Shown here one piece after another: positions 52,761 to 62,728 of a stretch of 64,000 nt of DNA. The position numbers were made by a program, and so were the translations under genes. Below the pieces are notes generated by a model that worked only from the letters and a program-made list of their open reading frames with translations, did not search any database and was not told the DNA's origin. Positions within the stretch are counted from its first letter, which is position 1; every line of letters starts with the position of its first letter. The DNA lies in contig NZ_QJKB01000001.1 in NCBI RefSeq assembly GCF_003201815.1, forward strand, positions 434,001-498,000, read 5' to 3'. The stretch is from Undibacterium pigrum. Lineage in GTDB: Bacteria > Pseudomonadota > Gammaproteobacteria > Burkholderiales > Burkholderiaceae_D.

Positions 52761-52838
52761 GCCCGCATTATAGGCTGAGGCAAACGACTCGACTAGACGG
52801 GTATAATCTTAGGGCAAATAAATTTTTAAGGAATTGCT

Positions 52839-53396
52839 ATGAAGATAGGCAAAAATTCAGTTGTTACTGCAGTCTATACCTTGAAAGACGCACAAGACAA
52901 TCTGATAGAAGAAGGTCAGGAGCCTATGGTTTACCTGCATGGCGGGTATGACAATGTGTTTCCCAAGATAGAAGAAGCCCTGGAAGGCAAGGAAAAAGGC
53001 TTCAGCACCATTATCCAGCTCAATCCTGAAGATGCTTTTGGCGATTACGATGCCGCCCTGGTGAAAGTGGAACCGCGTGACCGCTTCCCATCACCACTGG
53101 AAGTCGGTATGCAGTTCGAAGGCATGCCAGAAGAATCCGATGATGATGCCGACGAAGATAATGCGCATATTTTTACCGTCACGGATATTGCTGACGATAA
53201 AGTTGTACTTGACGGCAATCACCCACTGGCAGGCATTGCCTTGCGGTTTAGCCTGACGGTAGAAGATGTGCGTGCTGCTTCTGATGAAGAAGTCGCTCAC
53301 GGTCACGTGCATGGTGCCCATGGCCACCACCATGATGAAGATGATGAGGATGACGAAGGTATGGGCGATGAATATCGCAGCCATCCTTTGCACTAA
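52839..53396 (+). CDS. FKBP-type peptidyl-prolyl isomerase, SlyD-like
   Basis: This 185-residue FKBP-type prolyl isomerase and chaperone resembles SlyD. The N-terminal FKBP part contains NSVVTAVYTLKDAQDNLIEE, PMVYLHGGYDNVFPKIEEALEGKEKG and LNPEDAFGDYDAALV. The inserted-in-flap domain spans roughly 70-135, and the isomerase returns at LDGNHPLAGIALRFSLTVEDVR. The tail is His/Asp-rich (HGHVHGAHGHHHDEDD) and can bind nickel, which is of interest in a cell with a urease. AAGGAA lies upstream of the ATG. It ends in a terminator shared with mutS. Confidence 0.92.
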   Translation: MKIGKNSVVTAVYTLKDAQDNLIEEGQEPMVYLHGGYDNVFPKIEEALEGKEKGFSTIIQLNPEDAFGDYDAALVKVEPRDRFPSPLEVGMQFEGMPEESDDDADEDNAHIFTVTDIADDKVVLDGNHPLAGIALRFSLTVEDVRAASDEEVAHGHVHGAHGHHHDEDDEDDEGMGDEYRSHPLH

Positions 53397-53417
53397 GCTT
53401 TACACTAAGCAGGAATG

Positions 53418-53453
53418 AAAAAATGCCGCTGATTGATGTCAGCGGCATTTTTT
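53418..53453. terminator. bidirectional terminator between slyD-like gene and mutS
   Basis: ATGCCGCTG pairs with CAGCGGCAT around ATTGATGT, with A6 and T6 flanks, between two convergent genes. Confidence 0.9.
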
Positions 53454-53497
53454 ATTTGAAAGGGCTTGTTTAAGGAAAGGACTTGTTTAAATCAGGC

Positions 53498-56122
53498 CTA
53501 CTTTGCCAGGTTTTTTAATTCATACAAGGCTGCCAATGCTTCCCTGGGCGTCATGCTATCCGGGTCCATGGTATCAAGCGTATCCATCAATTCGGTATTG
53601 ACTGGTGCCTGTTCCACGACTTCTGCTTCTGGTGCAGAAGCTGCTGAAGAGAATAAATCAAACTGTGGCGTCGATTGCAGTGATTGCGCTTCCAGGTCTG
53701 CCAGATGCTTACGTGCAGAGCGGATAACTGCCTGAGGTATGCCTGCCAGTTGCGCCACCTGCAAACCATAGCTTTGAGAGGCAGGGCCAGCTTGCACTGC
53801 ATGCAGGAAGACGATGTTTTCCTTATGCTCCACTGCCGATAAATGCACGTTTTCTGCAGACGGGTGTACCTCAGGCAATTGCGTCAGTTCAAAATAATGG
53901 GTGGCAAACAGGGTATAGCTCTTGGATACCTGTATCAGATGCTTGGCAATGGCCCAGGCCAGAGCAAGGCCATCGAATGTAGACGTGCCGCGGCCCACTT
54001 CATCCATCAGTACCAGCGAATGATCAGTCGCCCCATTCAGGATGGCGGCAGATTCTGTCATTTCCACCATGAAGGTAGAACGACCGCCCGCCAGATCATC
54101 TGCTGCTCCTATACGCGTGAAGATGCGGTCTATAGGGCCTATCGTCACTTCAGTAGCAGGTACATAACTGCCTACATAGGCAAGCAGGGTGATCAGAGCA
54201 ACCTGGCGCATGAAGGTCGATTTACCGCCCATGTTGGGGCCGGTGATCAGCAATAATTTACGCTCGGCAGAAAAATCACAATCATTGGCGATAAAACGTT
54301 CTATCTGGTTTTCGACTACGGGATGGCGACCCTGGACGATATGCAGGGTAGGTTCATCTACCAGTTGTGGTGCGCACCAGCTATTCTTGGTGGCATGTTC
54401 AGCCAGGCTGACCAAAGTATCAAGTTGAGCGATTGCATTCGCCACTCTTTGCAGCAAGGGTACTTGTGGCAACAAATCCTGGAGCAGACGTTCATACAGC
54501 ATCTTCTCGCGCACCAGCGCACGTTCTTGGGCCGACAATGCCTTGTCTTCAAAGGCTTTCAATTCTGGCGTGATGTAGCGCTCGGCATTTTTCAGGGTCT
54601 GGCGTCGGCGGTAATTGTCCGGCACTTTATCGCTTTGCCCATTCGTGACTTCAATATAGAAACCATGTACACGGTTGTATTCAACGCGCAGATTGGCGAT
54701 GCCAGTGCGCTCGCGCTCAGATACTTCCAGATCTATCAGGAATTGTCCGGCATTTTCTGACAAGGCACGCAATTCATCGAGTTCTGCATCAAAGCCAGTC
54801 GCAATGACGCCGCCGTCCCTTACCATGGTCGCTGGTTGCAGCATCAGGCCGCGTTCCAGTAAATCCAGGCATTCAGTTGGTGTATCCAGGTCAGACAAGA
54901 ACTTGGTCAGCAAACTGGTTTGATTGTCGGCGATGCACAGGCTTACATAGTTGCGCAAGCCTGGCAGGTTTTGCATACCATCTCGTAGCGCAGATAAATC
55001 ACGCGGGCGTGCAGATTGCAGAGCAATACGTGTAGTGATGCGTTCTATGTCAGGAATGGCTTTTAAAGTGGTGGCCAGGCCATCAGTGGAGTCAGCCTGT
55101 ATCAGCGCCTTGATGGCATCGTGACGTGCTCTGGCGACTGACTGATCACGGCGTGCATGATGTAGCCAGTGACGCAGCAGGCGTGAGCCCATGGCAGTCC
55201 GGCAATGATCAAGCAAGGAAAACAGGGTGGGGGACTCTTGTCCGCGCAGGGTTTCTGTCAATTCCAGATTGCGACGCGTGGCGGTATCCAGCCCTATGAA
55301 TTCATGTTCGCTCTCGACATTGAGGGTATTGACATGCTTTAAGCCACGGCCTTGCGTGCTTTCAGCATAGCGCAGTAATGCACCAGCGGCGCCCAGTGCC
55401 GCGCTTAGGTTCTCTACACCAAAGCCGGTCAATGTGGCGGTACCCAATTGATCCTGCAAGGCTTTTTGCCCTTGCTTGACATCAAAATGCCAGTCGGGCA
55501 ACTCAGAGAATTTGCCCGGAAGCTGAGCGTAGTGCTCATCCAGCAAAAGCGTACCAGCAGACAGCAGTACTTCGGCAGGGCTGATGCGTTCCAGCTCTTG
55601 TTGCAGGCGTTGTGGTAAAGATTTTTCGTCTGTGGATACTTCCATCAACTTCAAGGCACCACTGGCCAGTGACAGCCAGGCCAGGCCTATGCTGACAGTT
55701 TTTCTTTGTTGCAGCATACATAGCGAGAGCAATGGCCGGTCAGATTTCTCTGGCAACAAATCGGTATCTGTCAGTGTACCTGGGGTGATGACGCGCATGA
55801 CTTTGCGCTCGACGGGGCCCTTGCTTGTCGCCGGATCACCTATTTGTTCACAAATGGCGGCAGATTCACCTATCTTGACCAATTTGGCCAGATAAGGCTC
55901 CAGAGAATGGAAGGGCACACCCGCCATCTTGATAGGTTCGCCGCCAGAACTGCCGCGTTGGGTCAGCGTGATACCCAGCAAACGCGAGACTTTTTCGGCA
56001 TCGCCAAAAAACAGTTCATAAAAATCGCCCATGCGATAAAACACCAGTGTTTCTGGATAGTCTGCTTTGATGCGTAAATACTGCTGCATCATCGGCGTAT
56101 GTTGATTTTCTTTTGCTGTCAT
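53498..56122 (-). CDS. mutS: DNA mismatch repair protein MutS
   Basis: MutS recognises mismatches and starts mismatch repair. The 874-residue protein is full length. The mismatch-binding N-terminal domain carries the Phe-x-Glu motif in [11 protein letters not shown] (residues about 30-40). The connector, lever and clamp regions follow, and the C-terminal ATPase has Walker [18 protein letters not shown], Walker [17 protein letters not shown] and the FATHYFELT switch. The start [16 protein letters not shown] is the normal family start. It is a single gene convergent with the slyD-like gene. Confidence 0.97.
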   Translation of the reverse strand: MTAKENQHTPMMQQYLRIKADYPETLVFYRMGDFYELFFGDAEKVSRLLGITLTQRGSSGGEPIKMAGVPFHSLEPYLAKLVKIGESAAICEQIGDPATSKGPVERKVMRVITPGTLTDTDLLPEKSDRPLLSLCMLQQRKTVSIGLAWLSLASGALKLMEVSTDEKSLPQRLQQELERISPAEVLLSAGTLLLDEHYAQLPGKFSELPDWHFDVKQGQKALQDQLGTATLTGFGVENLSAALGAAGALLRYAESTQGRGLKHVNTLNVESEHEFIGLDTATRRNLELTETLRGQESPTLFSLLDHCRTAMGSRLLRHWLHHARRDQSVARARHDAIKALIQADSTDGLATTLKAIPDIERITTRIALQSARPRDLSALRDGMQNLPGLRNYVSLCIADNQTSLLTKFLSDLDTPTECLDLLERGLMLQPATMVRDGGVIATGFDAELDELRALSENAGQFLIDLEVSERERTGIANLRVEYNRVHGFYIEVTNGQSDKVPDNYRRRQTLKNAERYITPELKAFEDKALSAQERALVREKMLYERLLQDLLPQVPLLQRVANAIAQLDTLVSLAEHATKNSWCAPQLVDEPTLHIVQGRHPVVENQIERFIANDCDFSAERKLLLITGPNMGGKSTFMRQVALITLLAYVGSYVPATEVTIGPIDRIFTRIGAADDLAGGRSTFMVEMTESAAILNGATDHSLVLMDEVGRGTSTFDGLALAWAIAKHLIQVSKSYTLFATHYFELTQLPEVHPSAENVHLSAVEHKENIVFLHAVQAGPASQSYGLQVAQLAGIPQAVIRSARKHLADLEAQSLQSTPQFDLFSSAASAPEAEVVEQAPVNTELMDTLDTMDPDSMTPREALAALYELKNLAK

Positions 56123-56548
56123 AAGGCTTTGATTTTATTCGTTTTATTTTCTTGATTATGCTTGTTGATGTGCCGGAATTTACATCCGGACATATCAAAT
56201 TGGTGCGCACCTTATCATAGACGATTGCTATGGTCTATGGTTGCCAGGCTTTATCGTTGATTTTGCAGTATGAAAGCCAAGCACGTAAGGGTGATCTGCA
56301 GCTAAAGCTCGTGCTCTTCATCAGGCTTAAATGAAAGCCTTCGGAGCAATTGCTGCTGCATTGCGTGTTAATAAAAGGAAATCGCATAAGCTAATGCGAG
56401 AGTGAAAATATTTTCTTGTAAATGGTAATGAGAACTATTATCATTCAATGATTGCATTATTACTACATGTTCTGGATTGCACACTAGTGCACTAACTGGC
56501 ATGTGCCGGCAGCGGTTATGCAGCATAACCTGCTTAAAAGATCATAAA
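56123..56548. other. gene-free divergent region between mutS and a Fur-family gene
   Basis: No gene was found in this stretch. It must hold the mutS promoter on the minus strand and the Fur-family promoter on the plus strand. The Fur-type box at 56424-56442 is listed separately. The 56270-56340 part contains GC-rich patches that could form loose hairpins but no clear terminator. Confidence 0.5.
56424..56442. promoter_or_regulatory. Fur box upstream of the Fur-family gene
   Basis: GGTAATGAGAACTATTATC matches the 19-base Fur consensus GATAATGATAATCATTATC at 15 positions. It lies about 107 bases before the chosen ATG of the Fur-family gene, so autoregulation or iron control is likely. Confidence 0.65.
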
Positions 56549-57058
56549 ATGGAAAAGAAAACCAGACTTAATTCTATGAATTCCGATGAAACGCCGCGAC
56601 TTGCAGAGCAGTTGCAGCGGGCGGGCTTGCGGCCGACGGTAGGTCGGATAGGTATGTTGGCCGCAATTATGCAAATTGGCGAGGGATACCACTACCCTGA
56701 AGATATTTTGAGGGAATTGTTAAGGCAGGGCAGGCTGGGTAGTATCACAACTATTTACCGGGTGCTGGCCGATCTGACTGCCATTAATTTCTTGCAGCGT
56801 TCTTTTGATGCAGACGGTAAAGCCAAATACCGTTTGACCCATGCAAGCAAGTCGGCAGATGAGATATGCCTGGTGTGTGAACAATCTGGCCGTCGCATCA
56901 CGGTGCAGGACAGGGAGTTAAGATCGCAGTTAGATCACCTTGCACGTGTACATGGTATGGAAACCTCTTCCTTGCCCCTGCTGATACAAGTGAATGTTGT
57001 GTCACAGCTTGAAAGTGCTGAATATCAAAAGATGACTGAAGCGCAAAGTAAAAAGTAA
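56549..57058 (+). CDS. Fur-family transcriptional regulator
   Basis: This 169-residue metal-responsive regulator belongs to the Fur/Zur/PerR family. The winged-HTH region (about 15-85) includes LQRAGLRPTVGRIGMLAAIMQ and SITTIYRVLADLTAINFLQ with the family helix around TTIYRVL. The dimer/metal domain starts with FDADGKAKYRLTHASKSADE and keeps one CxxC (CLVCEQSG). The second C-terminal CxxC of many Fur proteins is missing, and the usual His-rich motif reads HASKSADE. Which metal it senses is open. ATG at 56549 or 56576 is possible; ribosome sites are weak at both. Upstream sequence carries a Fur box. Confidence 0.85.
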   Translation: MEKKTRLNSMNSDETPRLAEQLQRAGLRPTVGRIGMLAAIMQIGEGYHYPEDILRELLRQGRLGSITTIYRVLADLTAINFLQRSFDADGKAKYRLTHASKSADEICLVCEQSGRRITVQDRELRSQLDHLARVHGMETSSLPLLIQVNVVSQLESAEYQKMTEAQSKK

Positions 57059-57095
57059 AAGTACAAAGGGCCACGAATGGCCCTTTGTACTTTTT
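57057..57095. terminator. long bidirectional terminator between the Fur-family gene and rhlE
   Basis: AAAAGTACAAAGGGCCA pairs perfectly with TGGCCCTTTGTACTTTT around CGAA, beginning in the stop codon of the Fur-family gene. The 17-bp stem with a T5 end serves both convergent genes. Confidence 0.92.
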
Positions 57096-57122
57096 ACTGA
57101 TTTGTTGCTGGCTTAATTTGAT

Positions 57123-58505
57123 TTAGCCGTTACCGCGACTGCCAGACCTGCGGGGTGCAGACTGTTTTACTGCAGGCCTGGGGCCAGCTGGACGAGGCTT
57201 TGCTGCCTGTGGTGTAGCTGCCTTGCCTGGTGTACGGGCTTGCTGTCCGCGACCGTCACCGGCAGGGCGCTGTCCACGGCCTGAGGGCTGACCTCTGCCG
57301 CCTCCGCCACGATGGTCAAAGCTGCGCAACTGTATAGGTTCGGCTTTGGCATGTGGGTCAGGGATGAAGCCATCGATGATTTCTTGTGGTATCTGACGCT
57401 TGATGAGTTTCTCTATGTCAGCCAGCAATTTGAATTCATCGACGCAAACCAGGGATACGGCTTCGCCAGTGGCACCGGCACGACCAGTGCGGCCTATGCG
57501 ATGCACGTAATCTTCCGGCACATTCGGCAAGTCATAATTGACGACGTGAGGCAATTGATCAATATCAATACCACGAGCAGCAATGTCAGTGGCAACCAGT
57601 ACAGTCAGGCTTGCATCCTTGAATTCGGCAAGTGCCTTGGTACGCGCGGACTGGCTCTTGTTGCCGTGGATAGCCATGGCAGCTATGCCATCTTTGCCCA
57701 GCTGCTCTACCAGTTTATTGGCACCGTGCTTGGTACGGGTAAATACCAGCACTTGTGACCATTGGTGCGTCTTGATCAGATGTGCCAGCAATGGGTGCTT
57801 CTTGTCGCGGTCAACCGGATGCACTTTTTGTGCAATGACTTCAACCGTGGAATTGCGGCGCGCCACTTCTATCATCGCCGGATTGTTCAACAGACGGTCG
57901 GCCAGTGCCTTTATGTCGTCGGAAAACGTAGCTGAGAACAGCAAATTCTGGCGTTTGGCAGGCAAGATCGCCAGTACTTTTTTAATGTCGTGGATAAAAC
58001 CCATGTCCAGCATGCGGTCAGCTTCATCCAATACCAGTATTTCAATATTGCGCAGGTCTATCGTGCCTTGCTGATGATGGTCAAGCAGGCGGCCCGGTGT
58101 CGCCACCAGAATATCCACACCTTGCTTCAATAATTTGATTTGCGGGTTGATGCCAACGCCACCAAAAATCACGCCAGAATTCAACGGCACATATTTACCG
58201 TAAGTGTTGACGCTTTCTTCAACCTGGGCTGCCAGTTCGCGGGTAGGTGTCAGTACCAGGGCGCGGATAGGACGTCTGCTGGTTTTATCTTTTGGTGCAT
58301 TGGCCGACGTCGACAGGCGCTGCAAGATAGGCAGGGTGAAGCCAGCGGTTTTGCCTGTACCGGTTTGTGCGCCAGCCAGCAGGTCACCGCCTTTGATAAC
58401 AGCAGGAATGGCTTGCTGTTGTATCGGGGTTGGAGAGGTGTAGCCTTGTTCAGTTACTGCGCGAACAATGTTCTCGGATAAGCCGAGTTCGTTGAATGAT
58501 GCCAT
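57123..58505 (-). CDS. rhlE: DEAD-box RNA helicase, RhlE-like
   Basis: This is a 460-residue ATP-dependent RNA helicase. Motifs in order: Q-motif [14 protein letters not shown], motif [17 protein letters not shown], Ia [74 protein letters not shown] and [12 protein letters not shown]. The C-terminal tail (about 375-460) is rich in Arg, Gly, Pro and Gln, typical of RhlE proteins that help ribosome assembly or mRNA decay. The ATG at 58505 is in [13 protein letters not shown]. The 89-base gap to suhB holds two hairpins. Confidence 0.93.
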   Translation of the reverse strand: MASFNELGLSENIVRAVTEQGYTSPTPIQQQAIPAVIKGGDLLAGAQTGTGKTAGFTLPILQRLSTSANAPKDKTSRRPIRALVLTPTRELAAQVEESVNTYGKYVPLNSGVIFGGVGINPQIKLLKQGVDILVATPGRLLDHHQQGTIDLRNIEILVLDEADRMLDMGFIHDIKKVLAILPAKRQNLLFSATFSDDIKALADRLLNNPAMIEVARRNSTVEVIAQKVHPVDRDKKHPLLAHLIKTHQWSQVLVFTRTKHGANKLVEQLGKDGIAAMAIHGNKSQSARTKALAEFKDASLTVLVATDIAARGIDIDQLPHVVNYDLPNVPEDYVHRIGRTGRAGATGEAVSLVCVDEFKLLADIEKLIKRQIPQEIIDGFIPDPHAKAEPIQLRSFDHRGGGGRGQPSGRGQRPAGDGRGQQARTPGKAATPQAAKPRPAGPRPAVKQSAPRRSGSRGNG

Positions 58506-58530
58506 GTGGTTTTACTGTGTTTCTTTATGA

Positions 58531-58587
58531 TCGGACTGATTTACACCAGTCCGAAGAGAGAGGCGTCCCGCTCAAATGAGCGGGACG
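58531..58587. other. two consecutive stem-loops between suhB and rhlE
   Basis: The first pairs TCGGACTG with CAGTCCGA (58531-58554), the second pairs CGTCCCGCTC with GAGCGGGACG around AAAT (58564-58587). Neither is followed by a T-run on the minus strand, the direction of both genes. They occupy most of the gap and may form part of the rhlE 5' leader or a processing site. Confidence 0.6.
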
Positions 58588-58594
58588 TGAGAAT

Positions 58595-59395
58595 TTACTT
58601 TTTAGCGGAAAACGGTTGCAATGCATTGACCATCTGGGCGAATACTTTTGGTGTACCCGCCAATACATCGCCTTTATGCAGGTAATCAGAGTCACCGGAG
58701 AAGTTGCCAACGATGCCGCCAGCTTCGGTAATGACGAGGGAGCCAGCAGCGATATCCCAAGGGGCCAGGCCTTTTTCAAAGAAGCCATCCAGGCGACCAC
58801 ATGCGACATAAGCCAGATCCAGAGCGGCAGATCCAGGCCTTCTCAAGCCCTGACATTTGCTGGTCATGACCTTGAACATGGCGAGGTATTCATCCAGGCC
58901 AGACAGGTCACGTGATGGGAAGCCAGTACCGATCAATGAATCAGCCAGTTTGTCGCAACGGGTAACACGTATACGTTTGTCGTTCAGGAAAGCGCCGCCA
59001 CCCTTGCTTGCTGTGAACATTTCGTTGCGGGTTGGGTCGTAAATGACAGCCTGTGTAATCACGCCGCGCTGTTGCAGGGCGATGGAAACGCAGTATTGTG
59101 GAAAGCCATGGATAAAGTTGGTCGTGCCATCGAGAGGATCAATGATCCACACATTATCATTTTCGTCGTGCAAATTAGCGGATGCACCCGATTCTTCAGC
59201 CAGAATGGCATGGTCAGGGTAGGCAGAAGTCAATACTTCAATGATGGCAGCTTCAGCAGCCTGATCGACTTCAGTCACGAAATCATTGAATTGTTTTTCT
59301 GTGACCTGGACTCGATCAAGGTCAAAAGATGCGCGATTGATAATAGTCGCGCCACGACGAGCAGCTTTTACTGCCGTATTCAGCATTGGGTGCAT
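58595..59395 (-). CDS. suhB: inositol-1-monophosphatase family protein SuhB
   Basis: SuhB hydrolyses inositol monophosphate with Mg2+ and, in many proteobacteria, takes part in rRNA transcription antitermination. The 266-residue protein has the metal site [12 protein letters not shown] followed by [21 protein letters not shown] and, near the C terminus, [21 protein letters not shown]. The family length is normal. It begins [16 protein letters not shown], as usual. It lies upstream of rhlE on the same strand. Confidence 0.95.
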   Translation of the reverse strand: MHPMLNTAVKAARRGATIINRASFDLDRVQVTEKQFNDFVTEVDQAAEAAIIEVLTSAYPDHAILAEESGASANLHDENDNVWIIDPLDGTTNFIHGFPQYCVSIALQQRGVITQAVIYDPTRNEMFTASKGGGAFLNDKRIRVTRCDKLADSLIGTGFPSRDLSGLDEYLAMFKVMTSKCQGLRRPGSAALDLAYVACGRLDGFFEKGLAPWDIAAGSLVITEAGGIVGNFSGDSDYLHKGDVLAGTPKVFAQMVNALQPFSAKK

Positions 59396-59607
59396 AAAGT
59401 TTCCGATAAAATGACAGCATGCAAACGACGACCACTCACAAAGAGTAGGGATGCCGTTACTATGCTAGACAAAAATGATAAAGAGCGGGCGCAATTCTCT
59501 TCTTGCTGTTATCCGTCCGGTAAATACATGCACAAATATGTACAAGTAATACGTATAAGCCAGACAACAACCGAATAAAAAATTAACGCGTGATACCTCT
59601 ATTTTAA

Positions 59608-60366
59608 ATGAACTTGCTAAAAACTGACACATCTCTTTTTCAGCGCCTGCGCTTTATCCTGGTTGAAACCAGTCATCCCGGCAATATAGGCTCCGCAGCC
59701 AGGGCCATTAAAACCATGGGTTTTGGTGAGTTAATCCTGGTCAATCCGCGCTTTGCAGATGCATTGCAGCACCCGGAGGCGATCGCTCTCGCCAGTGGCG
59801 CGCAAGACGTACTCGATAACGCCCGTGTGGTGAATCATATTGATGAGGCATTGCAGGGTTGTGAATATGTGGCGGCCGTGAGCGCCAGATTGCGCGAGTT
59901 TTCGCCACCCATCCTTAATCCAAGGGTATTTGCTGAAACCATGGTACAAAGCCAGCATGCCAGGATAGCTCTGATTTTTGGTAATGAGCGATTTGGGCTG
60001 CCGAATGAGATCGTCATGAATTGTCATGCCTTGATCAATATCCCTGCAAATCCTGCTTATTCGTCCTTGAATCTGGCGCAAGCGATACAACTTTTGTCAT
60101 ATGAATGCCGGATGGCTACTGATTCTGCAGTGTCAGTCACTGGCAATGTCGGTTTTCAGGGGCAATTGGCAGCAGTTGATGAAATCGACGGCATGTACAA
60201 GCATCTGGAGCAGGCGCTGGTTGCCATTGAGTTTTTGCATCCGGACAATCCCAAGAAATTAATGCCGCGTTTAAAGCGCATGTTATCGCGTACGCAACTG
60301 GAAGTTGAAGAGGTGAATATCCTGCGCGGCATTGCCAGGAAAATCCTGGAGGCGAGTAAAAAATAG
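59608..60366 (+). CDS. trmJ: tRNA (cytidine/uridine-2'-O-)-methyltransferase TrmJ
   Basis: TrmJ methylates the ribose of nucleotide 32 in the tRNA anticodon loop. The 252-residue SPOUT-class protein opens with LRFILVETSHPGNIGSAARAIKTMGF, then LASGAQDVLDNARV. The SAM-binding knot is near ALIFGNERFGLPNEIVMNC and PANPAYSSLNLAQAIQLLSYE, followed by the long C-terminal helical extension that marks TrmJ rather than TrmL. It is divergent from suhB, a neighbourhood common in this group. The start is the ATG at 59608. Confidence 0.94.
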   Translation: MNLLKTDTSLFQRLRFILVETSHPGNIGSAARAIKTMGFGELILVNPRFADALQHPEAIALASGAQDVLDNARVVNHIDEALQGCEYVAAVSARLREFSPPILNPRVFAETMVQSQHARIALIFGNERFGLPNEIVMNCHALINIPANPAYSSLNLAQAIQLLSYECRMATDSAVSVTGNVGFQGQLAAVDEIDGMYKHLEQALVAIEFLHPDNPKKLMPRLKRMLSRTQLEVEEVNILRGIARKILEASKK

Positions 60367-60734
60367 GCTACGCATGAAAAATATTGGGATTTCTGCTTTA
60401 ATAAGAATAAATAATTTGAACTTTGTGTCTTTTTAGCAAACTTGAGTTTCATGCCATGTTTTGATTTCAGCACGGCATTCATTCGTAGTTTTACTTCAAA
60501 TGCGTAGAAAATACATTAAGAAATTGATGTATGCTGAATGAAACAGCATTATGTGGATGTTGTTGCAAATGATAAATATGTTGAAATCGACAAACATTCT
60601 TACCTTTGTTTGCGTTTTACATTTGGTAACGTCTTCAAGGATTGTTATAAAGCCAGTAAGATTGCAGTTAATATACATTCAGGAATAACAATTGATTTTC
60701 TGAAGTAACGCACTTTCTTTCTGAGGTCATTATT
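60367..60734. other. AT-rich gene-free region before the FimV-like gene
   Basis: No gene is supported in this stretch. It separates trmJ from the FimV-like gene and must hold the latter's promoter. It is clearly more AT-rich than the coding sequence around it. A short GAGGT ribosome-like site lies at 60723-60727 before a run of ATT codons. Confidence 0.55.
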
Positions 60735-62654
60735 ATTTTTGTCCCATTCCGCCGATCTACGCTATATCTGCTTTGCCTTGGTGCATTCGCATCTGGAGCA
60801 ACAGGGAATTCTTATGCTTTGGGGTTCAGCAATTTAACCGTGCAGTCTGGTCTGGGTCAGCAATTACGTGCACAGCTAGAATTGACGGGGAATGATGCTG
60901 CCGAGATTGAGCAGTCATGCTTCAAGGCCAAGGTGGAAAGTGCTGATGGTATTTTGCTGGCACCGGCGAATGTCACGCTGATCCAAAAAGGGAATGCTCG
61001 TTTTCTCACCCTGGTGACCAGAAAAGACCTGCTGGAGCCAGCTGTCAAGATCATGGTAGACATGGGATGCGAAATTCAATTGCATCGTGAATTTCTGATC
61101 TTGCTCGACCCCCCTCAGTTCACGTCTGTTGTGCCTCCTGCTCTTGCCAGTGCACCTAAGACGGTAATCAGTAATAAAGAGAATGCAGCAACCGGGCAGC
61201 CGTCGGTGCCAGCGGTCGAAAAAAGCAGTCGCAGGAAAGTGAAACGCAATCCTGAGGCAAGTGAAATTGTTGCCGCTACCGTTGAAGTGCCAGTAGCAAA
61301 AAAAAAGCCATCCAGGCAAACAGAAAATAAAACCAATACCAACCCTCCGCAACAAATTGCCGAGCCTAAAGATACATTGAAACTATCCGATGACCTGCCT
61401 ATTTTGTCGCAGGGTCTGCGCCTTAGTGATCAGCTCTCAACCAGGGAAGCACAATCCAATATTGAAGAATTGCGGGCAGCGCAAGCTCAGCTCGCTGCCA
61501 TGTTGCGCGATGAAAAACATGCCCCGGTAGCTCAAGAAAAATTGCAGGGCGAGCAGCAAAAAATTCTCAGCCTGCAGCAGGAAGCACAACAGCTAAAACG
61601 CCAGAGTCAGCAGGATAAGGCTGCCTTGGAAGAGGCCAGGGAAAATAGCTTTTCGCGTAACTGGATGATGGGCCTGGGCGCGTTCATTGTGGCAGGATTG
61701 GCGATTATTGCCTTGTTGTTGCTGTACGTCAGTCGTATGCGCAAGAAAATGCATGCAAGCTGGTGGCAACAAAAAGAACCGGCAGCTGAACCGGAGTCTA
61801 AAAAGAACATTGAAGAGATCGTTGACAGTATACAGGCATCTTATGGCCCTACAACCACGAGTGCCCTGTACCAGGTCCATGATGATGAAGACGACAAGCC
61901 AGGGAATAGTCGCCCAGTGACTGGGCCGAAGAAAAAAGCAGGGACAGATACTGGTCTTGGCAAGCTGGATACACCGTCAGTGTTTAGCAAGGCCTATGTC
62001 CCTACGCTGGAGGACAGTAATAGCAGTACCTTCAATTTCTTTTCTACCAAAGGCCAATCGGTGAAAGTGGAAGAGATTTCTGATGTGACCCAGGAAGCGG
62101 AATTCTGGATTTCTGTCAATGACCCACAAAGGGCAATAGAAATTCTTGAGCCTCAGGCCGATGTAGATCAGCCTGAGTCACCAGTGCCATGGCTATATTT
62201 GCTGGACTTGTACCGAGTTACCGCCAGCAAAGAAAAATATGATGCCTTACGTGACCGTTTCATCGTCTTTTTCAATGCCAATATTCCAGAGTTTGAAACT
62301 GACCCGGCAACTTTGCCAAGCAGACAGCTGGAAGATTTTGAGCATTTGATGAATCGTATTTGCCAGATGTGGAGCAGTCACGATATTCTGCCTTTTCTTG
62401 AGAGTTTACTGGTCGATGACAGGGACGGCAAGCGCATGGGTTTTGAACTGCCAGTTTACCGCGATATCCTGCTATTGATTTCTGTGGCCAATGAGCTGGA
62501 GAAAACGAACGCGTTTTCGGGGGCGGAAAGAAATCGTGGCTGGGCTAATGTCCCGGGTTTGCCAGTAGATGATGAGGCGCCGTCCGCTAAAGAGAACGAA
62601 GCAGATTCGAACTTGATTAACTTCGAGACTATCGATTTTCCCAGGGAAAAATAA
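60735..62654 (+). CDS. FimV/HubP-like membrane protein, probably initiated on ATT
   Basis: This FimV-type polar hub protein organises type IV pilus assembly or cell-pole machinery. The conserved N-terminal block is ALGFSNLTVQSGLGQQLRAQLEL. In frame before it lies a signal-peptide-like segment (FRRSTLYLLCLGAFASG ending SYA-LGF) that has no ATG, GTG or TTG; the first standard start (TTG, 60819) would cut it off. ATT at 60735, eight bases after GAGG, gives about 639 residues and is proposed. Residues about 230-295 are a coiled coil, about 310-330 a membrane span (GLGAFIVAGLAIIALLLLYV), and the rest a cytoplasmic part with tetratricopeptide-like EAEFWISVNDPQRAIEILEPQ. No LysM domain was recognised. 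Confidence 0.75.
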   Translation: MFVPFRRSTLYLLCLGAFASGATGNSYALGFSNLTVQSGLGQQLRAQLELTGNDAAEIEQSCFKAKVESADGILLAPANVTLIQKGNARFLTLVTRKDLLEPAVKIMVDMGCEIQLHREFLILLDPPQFTSVVPPALASAPKTVISNKENAATGQPSVPAVEKSSRRKVKRNPEASEIVAATVEVPVAKKKPSRQTENKTNTNPPQQIAEPKDTLKLSDDLPILSQGLRLSDQLSTREAQSNIEELRAAQAQLAAMLRDEKHAPVAQEKLQGEQQKILSLQQEAQQLKRQSQQDKAALEEARENSFSRNWMMGLGAFIVAGLAIIALLLLYVSRMRKKMHASWWQQKEPAAEPESKKNIEEIVDSIQASYGPTTTSALYQVHDDEDDKPGNSRPVTGPKKKAGTDTGLGKLDTPSVFSKAYVPTLEDSNSSTFNFFSTKGQSVKVEEISDVTQEAEFWISVNDPQRAIEILEPQADVDQPESPVPWLYLLDLYRVTASKEKYDALRDRFIVFFNANIPEFETDPATLPSRQLEDFEHLMNRICQMWSSHDILPFLESLLVDDRDGKRMGFELPVYRDILLLISVANELEKTNAFSGAERNRGWANVPGLPVDDEAPSAKENEADSNLINFETIDFPREK

Positions 62655-62674
62655 AGCAGCAATCTGCAAAAAAA

Positions 62675-62705
62675 CTGGTCGCTTCCCTCCATGGGATGTG
62701 ACCAG
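62675..62705 (+). other. stem-loop between the FimV-like and GST genes
   Basis: CTGGTC pairs with GACCAG, with an inner TCCC/GGGA, in the 74-base gap between two plus-strand genes. It has no T-run; a weak terminator or a 5' leader element for the next gene is possible. Confidence 0.4.
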
Positions 62706-62728
62706 GCTAATTACAAAGGTGGAGACAT

